Shown here: positions 50,966 through 58,199 of the stretch, in pieces
How the letters are laid out: each line of letters starts with the position of its first letter
Numbering within the stretch: the stretch's first letter is position 1
Source: Polynucleobacter corsicus
Lineage (GTDB): Bacteria; Pseudomonadota; Gammaproteobacteria; Burkholderiales; Burkholderiaceae
Assembly: GCF_018688255.1 (NCBI RefSeq)
Contig: NZ_CP061314.1
Coordinates: 1,302,001-1,366,000 of the forward strand
Length of the DNA: 64,000 bases
Reading direction: 5' to 3'
Translations under genes and position numbers: made by a program
The notes under the pieces: generated by a model
Told to the model about the DNA's origin: nothing
Database searches by the model: none
What the model saw: only the letters and a program-made list of their open reading frames with translations

Positions 50966-52735
50966 ATGTCTGAAAACGCAATACCGGCAAGCAAGAAGCT
51001 AAAAGCTTTAAAAACACTTTTGCCATTCATAAAACCCTACAAAAGACAGCTTTTCTTTGCAGGAATTAGCTTGGTGCTCGCTGCAGCAGCAACTCTAGTA
51101 ATTCCACTGTGTTTTAGAACCATCATTGACCAGGGCTTTAGTGAGGCAAGCCAATCTCAAATAAACCGTACTTTTATTAATTTATTCGGGGCGGCAGTTG
51201 TGTTGGCATTTGCCAGCTCTTTGCGCTATTACCTCGTATCGTGGCTCGGGGAGAGGATCACCTGCGATATCCGAAAAAAAGTTTACTCTCATATCATTTC
51301 TCAAAGCCCTGAGTTTTTTGAGACTCAGCAAAGTGGTGAGATCCTCTCTCGCATTAATAATGACACCACCATCATTCAGATCCTTTTAGGTACTAGCATT
51401 TCAATGGCGGTGAGGAATGTATTTCTGTTGCTCGGCGGCATGGCAATGATGTTCATCACCAGCATTCAACTCTCCCTGCTGATTGTATTAACTCTCTTGC
51501 TTACAGTTGTTCCCATCGTCTTGATGGGGAAGAAAGTTCGGCAACTATCTAGAAACTCTCAAGACAAAATTGCCCTTACGTCCGCAATAGCTGGAGAAAA
51601 GATTAATGCAATCTTTACGGTTCAATCTTTTGCAAACGAAGAAAAAGAAATCAAAGTCTTCAATCAATCGGTCGAAAAATCATTTTTAGCATCAATCACT
51701 CGCAGTGCTGCACGGGGAAAGCTGACTTTTGTTGCCATCCTTTTAGGTTTTACCAGCATTATCTTAGTGCTATGGCTTGGTGCTTATGCAGTAAGCAATC
51801 AAGAGATATCTGGCGGTCAACTCACCCAGTTTTTTCTTTATGCGGTCATTGTTGCTGGTGCTATAGCGGCACTATCTGAAGTTCTTGGAGATGCCCAAAG
51901 AGCGATGGGTGCGGGTGAGCGACTGCTAGAGCTTTTGAACTCTCAATCTAAGGTAGTGAGTCCATCAACACCACATATCAGGACTCAGAGTGCAGATAAG
52001 GCCATTCATGTTCAGATCGAAAATCTCAGCTTTGCTTATTCATCAAACCCTAACCTCGTCCTTTCTGACATCAATCTGTCTATTGAGGCGGGCGAGAAAA
52101 TTGCTCTAGTGGGCCCTTCAGGGTCTGGAAAAACAACCCTCTTTAAATTGATACAACGTTTCTATGATCCCCAATCGGGTTGCATCAAATTTGATCATGT
52201 CGATATTAGGGAGTTCAAGCTAGAAGACTTGAGAAGATTAATTGGAGTTGTGCCGCAGGACATCAGCATATTCTCTGAAAATGCCCTAGAGAATATTCGT
52301 TATGGCAAACAAAATGCAACTGATGATGAAGTGTATGAGGCGGCTCAGCAGGCTGCTGTAGATGAATTTATTTCTAGACTTCCAGAGCGCTATGAATCCT
52401 TTTTAGGAGATCGGGGAGTCAGATTATCTGGTGGACAGAAGCAGCGTATTGCGATAGCAAGAGCGCTACTGAAAAATCCTCCATTACTACTTTTAGATGA
52501 GGCAACAAGCTCACTGGATGCGGAATCAGAAAGGCTTGTCCAACAAGCTCTTGAAATTGCTATGAAGGGCAGAACCACCATTGTGATTGCGCATAGGCTC
52601 TCTACCGTTAAGCAGGCAGATCGAATTATTGTGATGGAGCATGGTCGAATTATTGAGACTGGCAACCATGCAAGTTTGATAGCCCAATCAGGGCTCTACT
52701 CACAACTAGCAAAATTACAATTTACAGATATGTAA
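50966..52735 (+). CDS. ABC exporter (fused permease and ATPase, MsbA-like)
   Basis: A 589-residue half-transporter. Six predicted helices (about residues 25-320) are followed by an ATPase domain with Walker A LVGPSGSGKTT, signature RLSGGQKQRIAIARAL and Walker B LLLLDEATSSLD. It is the type that works as a homodimer exporting lipids, drugs or peptides. The substrate is not predictable. It sits at the edge of the photosynthesis cluster on the strand opposite to bchI. It is followed by a small GC-rich hairpin. Confidence 0.88.
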   Translation: MSENAIPASKKLKALKTLLPFIKPYKRQLFFAGISLVLAAAATLVIPLCFRTIIDQGFSEASQSQINRTFINLFGAAVVLAFASSLRYYLVSWLGERITCDIRKKVYSHIISQSPEFFETQQSGEILSRINNDTTIIQILLGTSISMAVRNVFLLLGGMAMMFITSIQLSLLIVLTLLLTVVPIVLMGKKVRQLSRNSQDKIALTSAIAGEKINAIFTVQSFANEEKEIKVFNQSVEKSFLASITRSAARGKLTFVAILLGFTSIILVLWLGAYAVSNQEISGGQLTQFFLYAVIVAGAIAALSEVLGDAQRAMGAGERLLELLNSQSKVVSPSTPHIRTQSADKAIHVQIENLSFAYSSNPNLVLSDINLSIEAGEKIALVGPSGSGKTTLFKLIQRFYDPQSGCIKFDHVDIREFKLEDLRRLIGVVPQDISIFSENALENIRYGKQNATDDEVYEAAQQAAVDEFISRLPERYESFLGDRGVRLSGGQKQRIAIARALLKNPPLLLLDEATSSLDAESERLVQQALEIAMKGRTTIVIAHRLSTVKQADRIIVMEHGRIIETGNHASLIAQSGLYSQLAKLQFTDM

Positions 52736-52739
52736 TACC

Positions 52740-52755
52740 GAGCCCCTTGGGGCTC
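52740..52755. terminator. Short GC-rich hairpin after the ABC exporter
   Basis: A palindrome GAGCCCC TT GGGGCTC directly after the stop codon of the exporter. With a realistic 6-base loop the stem is about 5 bp. No long T-run follows, so termination is probable but not certain. Confidence 0.45.
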
Positions 52756-52765
52756 CTCTTCAAAC

Positions 52766-52897
52766 TCAGAAATTGAGTTTAGATACGAACCAGACGCAAG
52801 CAGCGATGGTTGAAAAAATACCTGTGAAGATCAAGATACCTGTGAGGTAAATATTTCTTGATTTGTCACGTATCAAACTTATGCGTTTTTGTTCCAT
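52766..52897 (-). CDS. Possible small single-helix membrane protein
   Basis: A 43-residue frame starting MEQKRISLIRDKSRN. A charged N-terminal half is followed by one hydrophobic helix (about residues 17-38, GILIFTGIFSTIAACVWFV). The ribosome site (GGA, 10 bases away) is weak. Lies downstream of the BLUF gene, separated by 89 bases. No family recognised; could be a chance frame. Confidence 0.35.
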   Translation of the reverse strand: MEQKRISLIRDKSRNIYLTGILIFTGIFSTIAACVWFVSKLNF

Positions 52898-52986
52898 TTG
52901 TATGTCCAAATTTCTACCAATTTTATGCATATTAATACATTTGGCTAAACGGCGCATGGCGCCTCAATAATGCCTCTTTAAAATGC

Positions 52987-53400
52987 TCACTTGATCAGTT
53001 TCTTACCTTCACCCCTTAGGGCTGCTAACAGGGGGTGGCCAACTGGAAAATTCACTTCCTCGATGGCAGCGCTCACCTCAGGCAAGCCTTTAAACAATTC
53101 CTTGTCGCCCTGAAAAACCATAGTCCACTTTTCAAAGTTTCTGGCACTAATGGCTTTCTTTTCAATTAATAGAATGTTTTTATGGCGATCATCTTTTTGA
53201 ATTTTCTCCCACAATGCATCAATCACATCCTCTGGTCCCTCAATCACTTGACCAAATTGATTGTTTTCGAAGATGAGTGCGCCAGTAATTTCTAATCTGA
53301 GATTTCTCAAATAGGAGTGATAGAGAAGCCGCATAAGACCTAAAAAGGACATCCCTTGAACGGGTTCACTTACATAGGTTAATTCAATGAGTTTTGACAT
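52987..53400 (-). CDS. BLUF-domain blue-light photoreceptor
   Basis: A 137-residue stand-alone BLUF protein binding FAD. Key residues fit those of AppA exactly when offset by 12: Tyr9 (Y21), Asn33 (N45), Gln51 (Q63), Trp92 (W104) and Met94 (M106). The core ELTYVSEP, ITGALIF, FGQVIEGPEDV and WTMVF segments are all there. The C-terminal 40 residues lack a known output domain, so it signals through a partner. A strong G-run precedes the ATG. Found just outside the photosynthesis cluster, between a SOUL gene and a small ORF. Confidence 0.94.
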   Translation of the reverse strand: MSKLIELTYVSEPVQGMSFLGLMRLLYHSYLRNLRLEITGALIFENNQFGQVIEGPEDVIDALWEKIQKDDRHKNILLIEKKAISARNFEKWTMVFQGDKELFKGLPEVSAAIEEVNFPVGHPLLAALRGEGKKLIK

Positions 53401-53494
53401 CCCCCCATACTATGGAGGAATAATGATAGTTTCTGTAGGCATATACCCTAAAGTAAGTGCCCGAAAGATTTGTACCTTCGCTTGCTATCTTCGA

Positions 53495-54142
53495 TTAATC
53501 CCGCACTGTTATGAGGATTTCATTACGACGCATAAACGGTATAGACCAAGGGGGGTTATAGCGTGCAAATTGAGGATTTCCGATTACCTGCCATTGCTTA
53601 GTTTTAATCCACTCTTCTAATGCCTTGGTTTTTTCAAGGACTTTAGCTTCATTATAAAAACCAGAAAAGGTGATTGCAGCTCGTCTTTGCGCAGGTAACT
53701 CCCGAATAGTAACCAAAGGATTTAATGGCTTTGGTAGCGTCGCCATGGTGTACTCGGAGGGCATCACGAAAGAGAAGACCCATTGATTACTACCTTTCCC
53801 AGAATCCTTGCCTGCCTCAATACCTACCGGCACGGTCATCGCAATCTTGGTGCTTCGCGCTGCTTCAATGGCAACTGGAGCAGTCATGGAAATTTTTTCA
53901 CTAACTTGGTTCTGCCCAAAAATGAAAGCCGCTATCAAACGAAATCCTTGGCTAGAAGCTGTATCTAAATCACCCTCTACTTTGACCTCAGCAACCAACT
54001 GAGGAGCATAAGTACGAAGCTCAAAGGGTTCTGATTTTTCAATAACAGTAAATTGAGGTTCTTCGGTTGCCATGACAGTACTCGCAATCAATATGCTAGT
54101 TAGGACTACTAAAATTCGGGAGAGGGGAATTTTCATAATCAA
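53495..54142 (-). CDS. SOUL family heme-binding protein, exported
   Basis: A 215-residue protein with an N-terminal signal peptide (about residues 1-25, ending ASTVMA) and a SOUL/HBP domain beginning EEPQFTVIEKSEPFELRTY. The SEKISMTAPV and KIAMTVPVG segments are family hallmarks. SOUL proteins bind heme or porphyrins; the exact role in bacteria is unclear. The gap to BLUF is 94 bases, containing an ATATACCCTAAAGTAAG sequence. Confidence 0.85.
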   Translation of the reverse strand: MIMKIPLSRILVVLTSILIASTVMATEEPQFTVIEKSEPFELRTYAPQLVAEVKVEGDLDTASSQGFRLIAAFIFGQNQVSEKISMTAPVAIEAARSTKIAMTVPVGIEAGKDSGKGSNQWVFSFVMPSEYTMATLPKPLNPLVTIRELPAQRRAAITFSGFYNEAKVLEKTKALEEWIKTKQWQVIGNPQFARYNPPWSIPFMRRNEILITVRD

Positions 54143-54146
54143 TTAG

Positions 54147-55091
54147 TTACCAGGCTGAGTGAATAGTAAATCCCGATGCATCATATTGAATGTGGGCTTG
54201 CGCACCTACCGGCAAAGTGAGCTTTTCGGCTTGATGCCCGAACGGCAATCCTGTTAATACGGGAATATTCTCAGGAAGACGCTTGCTAATCGCTTCAATA
54301 GCTGTTTCTAGCGTATAGCCACGATCATTGTCATAAAGACGATAGGCTGAAAATCCACCCAAGAGAATGGCACCTTGATTGGCTAAGATGCCTGCATCCA
54401 ATAATTGCATCAACATCCGCTCAATCCGATATGGATGTTCATTCACATCCTCTAGAAACAAAATTCCACCTTGAGTTTGCTGCTGATGTGGCAAGTAAGG
54501 CGTGCCAACTAGGCCTGCTAGTACTGTTAAGTTCCCACCCCAGAGCATTCCGGATGCCTTGCCTGAGGCAGGCTTTCTTAAAAAGGGTTGCGCAGTCTGA
54601 ATAGTGCAATCTAATTTACGCTCTTCAATTGCCTTCTGAAAATGCGCCCACATAAAATCATTAGGCGTAATGCCCTCGCTTTGTTCACCTTGGCACGCAA
54701 AATCAAAATTAAGCATGGGTCCGGCCAAAGTGACTGCGCCAGTTTTAGCTAACAAACCCAACTGAAAGGTGGTGAAATCGCTGTGCCCGCAAATCTGCAG
54801 ACCGCTCTTAATGGCATTACTAATCGCACTCCACTCAATGTTTGGGAGCAGGCGATGCAATCCGTAGCCACCGCGCATAGCGATAACAACGCTATTGGGA
54901 GAGAGTGTGGCGAGTTGATTAATTTCAGCTAAACGCTCGGCATCCGAGCCAGAAAAACGTTGATGTGCACGCTTTGTACAAGCGATATTAAGAACTTCAA
55001 TGCCTTGCTTCTGAAGCCATTCGATTCCAGCTAATGGGCTGCTTGTATCTAAGCTCGCCCCGGAAGGAGCAATTAAATGAATTGACTTCAA
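54147..55091 (-). CDS. ldcA: Murein LD-carboxypeptidase (S66 family)
   Basis: Removes D-alanine from murein tetrapeptides. The 314 residues hold the S66 features: a catalytic Ser in AMRGGYGLHRLLP-like RGGYG motif region, ICGHSDFT and FLEDVNEHPYRIERML, then LPFGHQAEKLTLPVG. It overlaps tadA by 4 bases, so both are read together. Confidence 0.9.
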   Translation of the reverse strand: MKSIHLIAPSGASLDTSSPLAGIEWLQKQGIEVLNIACTKRAHQRFSGSDAERLAEINQLATLSPNSVVIAMRGGYGLHRLLPNIEWSAISNAIKSGLQICGHSDFTTFQLGLLAKTGAVTLAGPMLNFDFACQGEQSEGITPNDFMWAHFQKAIEERKLDCTIQTAQPFLRKPASGKASGMLWGGNLTVLAGLVGTPYLPHQQQTQGGILFLEDVNEHPYRIERMLMQLLDAGILANQGAILLGGFSAYRLYDNDRGYTLETAIEAISKRLPENIPVLTGLPFGHQAEKLTLPVGAQAHIQYDASGFTIHSAW

Positions 55092-55543
55092 CGCCGTTCC
55101 TTAAAAAAATTGCGCAGTATTTGCCCACACTCTTCACTCATGATGCCACCTTCAACCTGAGTCTGGTGGTTAATCTGCTTTTCTGAGAATACATTGAGCA
55201 CACTTCCTGCGGCACCAGTTTTAGGATCCGCAGCACCAAATACCACGCGCTCCACTCTGGCATGTAGCATCGCTCCGGCACACATGGTGCAGGGTTCTAG
55301 TGTGACGTAAAGAGTTGTACCAGGTAGACGATAGTTTGATTCATCTTGAGCCGCGGAGCGCAATGCCATCATCTCGGCATGGGCGCTAGGATCGCTATTG
55401 CCGATCGGCTGATTAAAGCCTCTTGAGATTACTTGATCATCCCGAACCAATACAGCACCTACAGGCACTTCACCAGCCGCGGCAGCCAGCTTGGCTTGTT
55501 CCAAAGCTTGCTGCATAAATTGACGATCAAGCTCTGCTTGCAT
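55088..55543 (-). CDS. tadA: tRNA-specific adenosine deaminase TadA
   Basis: Deaminates A34 to inosine in tRNA-Arg. The 151 residues carry the zinc deaminase motif HAEMMAL (about residue 55) and PCTMCAGAM (about residue 85). It lies between queD and ldcA. Usual housekeeping gene. Confidence 0.94.
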   Translation of the reverse strand: MQAELDRQFMQQALEQAKLAAAAGEVPVGAVLVRDDQVISRGFNQPIGNSDPSAHAEMMALRSAAQDESNYRLPGTTLYVTLEPCTMCAGAMLHARVERVVFGAADPKTGAAGSVLNVFSEKQINHQTQVEGGIMSEECGQILRNFFKERR

Positions 55544-55551
55544 ATTGCTTT

Positions 55552-56016
55552 TTATGAGTGAGAAACGTCAGCCCAACAATTGGGGGTTTCATAAAGACGA
55601 ATAGATGCCAACTTAAGGCGGCCATCAAAAGCCTTTTCAAAAACAGGCTTTAGCACTCCAAAGGCTGCGCTAGCTAAGTTCTCAACAGTAGGCACATGCT
55701 CCATCACTACCGTCTTGTGGTTGGGGATGGAATTTAAATAATCCACTAATCCAGCATCCTCTTTGGCCACCAAAAATGCGTGATCCCAAGGCTCCACCAC
55801 ATATTGATTAGTAAGACGCTTAATATCTCCAAAGTCCAAGACCATGCCATCATCCGCTTTGCCAGGATGATCTGCAACCACACCGGTGAGTGTGACTTCA
55901 ATTGCATAGCGATGGCCATGTAGGTGACGACACTGCCCATCATGATTCGGAATGCGATGACCTGCATCAAACTCAAGTCGACGGGTAATGGAAATAGCTT
56001 CTTGCTTTGTGCTCAT
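55552..56016 (-). CDS. queD: 6-carboxytetrahydropterin synthase QueD
   Basis: Second step of queuosine synthesis from GTP. The 154 residues have the zinc-binding His motif (RRLEFDAGHRI and the later CRHLHGHRYAIEV), and the catalytic Cys lies in QCRHLHGH. EHVPTVENLASAAF contains the conserved PTxEN motif. In one run with queE upstream and tadA downstream. Confidence 0.93.
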   Translation of the reverse strand: MSTKQEAISITRRLEFDAGHRIPNHDGQCRHLHGHRYAIEVTLTGVVADHPGKADDGMVLDFGDIKRLTNQYVVEPWDHAFLVAKEDAGLVDYLNSIPNHKTVVMEHVPTVENLASAAFGVLKPVFEKAFDGRLKLASIRLYETPNCWADVSHS

Positions 56017-56057
56017 TTTATTTTTTCTTAGTGCTTATAAATTACTTGATCAGGCTT

Positions 56058-56711
56058 TTATCGAATGCCAATGATCTTATGGGTCTGAACACTCAAACGC
56101 CACAAGGGACGCTTCTGACAGAGGCGTACTGCTAATGCGAGATTGTCTTGGAGGTTGGGGCCATCCATCGCCTGCAAGAAACGATTGCGATAATCCATTT
56201 TTTCAAACCGAGCCAATAAGGTTTCGATAGAAGTGTGTCCAGCCTGAGGTACTACCAACTTCATCTCATCAGCCTGCAACACAATGAGTTCAGACCCTGC
56301 TTTAGGGCTGACGCAGACCCAATCAACTCCCTTGGGAACCTTGATTGTTCCGTTCGTCTCAATGGCGATCGCAAAGCCCTTGGCATGCAGAGCTTCGATT
56401 AATGCAGTATCTAATTGCAGTAAAGGCTCGCCACCCGTAAAGACAACGTAGCGTTGTTGCGGTCCAGCAGAGGTACTGATCCATACCTGTTCAATGGTAT
56501 CGGCCAATAGAGAGGCAGTTTCAAACTTTCCACCACCAGCACCATTAGTCCCAACAAAGTCGGTATCGCAAAATTGGCAAACTGCAGTAGCGCGATCTTC
56601 TTCGCGACCGCTCCACAGATTGCAGCCAGAAAAACGACAAAATATAGCCGCACGACCAGCGTGGGCGCCCTCACCCTGGAGGGTTGGAAAGAGTTCTTTT
56701 ACGGTATACAT
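56058..56711 (-). CDS. queE: 7-carboxy-7-deazaguanine synthase QueE
   Basis: Radical SAM enzyme converting carboxytetrahydropterin to 7-carboxy-7-deazaguanine, 217 residues. The cluster motif is a long-spaced variant: FCRFSGCNLWSG followed by AVCQFCDTDFVG, as known for QueE. TGGEPLLQ is conserved. Forms a queuosine pair with queD. Confidence 0.93.
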   Translation of the reverse strand: MYTVKELFPTLQGEGAHAGRAAIFCRFSGCNLWSGREEDRATAVCQFCDTDFVGTNGAGGGKFETASLLADTIEQVWISTSAGPQQRYVVFTGGEPLLQLDTALIEALHAKGFAIAIETNGTIKVPKGVDWVCVSPKAGSELIVLQADEMKLVVPQAGHTSIETLLARFEKMDYRNRFLQAMDGPNLQDNLALAVRLCQKRPLWRLSVQTHKIIGIR

Positions 56712-56739
56712 AGCTAAGTCTCGATTTTAAGCGCTTTGC

Positions 56740-57468
56740 TTACTTCCAGGACACAAGCTCCCACTCTAAGTAATCCTCCCAGAGAGCGTTTCTCCAAAAC
56801 ATACCAGCCCATAAATAGCGCCCATAGCCTCGCCGAATAACCCACCGACCGATTTCCGGGGAAAACCAGACGTCTTCTTGGCGATAGTTGGCTACTCGAG
56901 AGAAGTCATTGCTCGTGAAATAAGGCGCCTCACTTTGATATTTCAGGGCCGGGAACTGCCCTGCAGGAGCGCTGACGCCCTCCCACCCTGCTGCCGATAT
57001 ATTGAGACCCCAGTAGTAATCATTATCGGGATAGCCAAGTACCTGATAACGATTGCGATAGAAGCCAGACCATCCTGGAACCAGTTGCTCGGGCCATAAG
57101 GGGATAGGCTTTAAAAACTTTTGGGGAGGACTCCAATGGGGATCCTGAAGAATGTAGCCCCAAGGCTCTTGGATTTCATCTGGGAGTGGTCCTGCCTTTA
57201 GTCCACTGCGCTCAATCCGAATCTGGGACCCAACCGAAACCACCTTCTCCGTAACGATATCGACTAGCTCTTGGTTAAACACATTGCGTACGTTGTAGAC
57301 CCACTGCTGACCCACTTGTGGCGGCCGCACCTTAGGGGGATTAATAGGCTGCGGTAGAGGTGTTGAAACTGGATAGGGCTGAGAGGCAATGCAAGCCACC
57401 AGCAATGCCGGCGACAAAAGTAAGAAAAATCTCCGTACGGTATTTATTTGTAAGAGCTCAACTGCCAC
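56740..57468 (-). CDS. Probable lipoprotein of unknown function, paralogue 1
   Basis: A 242-residue protein with an N-terminal hydrophobic signal ending in a lipobox-like LLVAC (Cys26). A Pro-rich linker (KVRPPQVGQQWVYNV) leads into a domain shared with the neighbour at 57444-58142: same PPQVGQ-W-Y start, VGSQIRIER, LPLWPEQL and VPAGQF/ALKYQ blocks. The two overlap by 25 bases and are tandem duplicates. Function unknown. Confidence 0.75.
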   Translation of the reverse strand: MAVELLQINTVRRFFLLLSPALLVACIASQPYPVSTPLPQPINPPKVRPPQVGQQWVYNVRNVFNQELVDIVTEKVVSVGSQIRIERSGLKAGPLPDEIQEPWGYILQDPHWSPPQKFLKPIPLWPEQLVPGWSGFYRNRYQVLGYPDNDYYWGLNISAAGWEGVSAPAGQFPALKYQSEAPYFTSNDFSRVANYRQEDVWFSPEIGRWVIRRGYGRYLWAGMFWRNALWEDYLEWELVSWK

Positions 57469-58142
57469 TGATAGCTACCCTCTAAAATCGCCGCACTAAC
57501 CTGACCCTGAATTCGATAAGAACCAGATATCTCACGCGCAACCCAGCGACCAAGCTGCGGTGCAAACCAAACCGTTTCCTTGCGAATGCAATCAACCTTA
57601 TTAGGGTCTTCGCTCTCATAATTAATCAGCGTCTGAAAACGCAAAGCCACGAACTCTCCAGCAGGAACAGTAATTTTTTCCCAGCCCTGAACAGTCATAT
57701 ATTCTTGCCAATTCATTCTCGAATCTGAATAGCCCGCAATGCTGTACTTAGTATTGAACTGCTTCGCCCAGGTAGCGGATAGTTGCTCGGGCCAAAGCGG
57801 TAAAGATGGACTGAAGTTAAGCAAGCGTGACCACTGCGTATCGGTAGCAACCATTCCCCATGAGGTTTGAATTTCGCTAGGTAAGCGAGCGCCATCAGCC
57901 GTGGTTCGGTCAATCACAATCGTTGATCCAATATTAGCGACACGCTCAGTAATCACATCTAGCGTCTTACCGTCAAAAATGTTTTTCTTAATATAGGTCC
58001 ACTCTTGACCGACTTGCGGAGGACGAACCACAGGCAGCGGCTTTGGCTGAGCAACTGGAATGCCATGCTCATAGGAGAGGCTTCCACAAGCTACGGGGGC
58101 TAAAGCGGCTGATACGATGAAAGTGCGGCGAGATAAATTCAT
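57444..58142 (-). CDS. Probable Tat-exported lipoprotein of unknown function, paralogue 2
   Basis: A 232-residue protein starting MNLSRRTFIVSAALAPVACG: a twin-arginine motif (SRRTF) and a lipobox Cys19 (APVAC), so it may be exported folded by Tat and then lipidated. The rest aligns with the neighbour at 56740-57468 (VRPPQVGQEWTY, LPLWPEQLSATW, VPAGEFVALRFQ). I chose ATG 58142 over a start four codons upstream. Function unknown. Confidence 0.75.
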   Translation of the reverse strand: MNLSRRTFIVSAALAPVACGSLSYEHGIPVAQPKPLPVVRPPQVGQEWTYIKKNIFDGKTLDVITERVANIGSTIVIDRTTADGARLPSEIQTSWGMVATDTQWSRLLNFSPSLPLWPEQLSATWAKQFNTKYSIAGYSDSRMNWQEYMTVQGWEKITVPAGEFVALRFQTLINYESEDPNKVDCIRKETVWFAPQLGRWVAREISGSYRIQGQVSAAILEGSYQWQLSSYK

Positions 58143-58199
58143 ATTCCTACCCAAGTTGATTGAATGAGTGAAGTGAACAAAATAAATAACAAATAAAGT

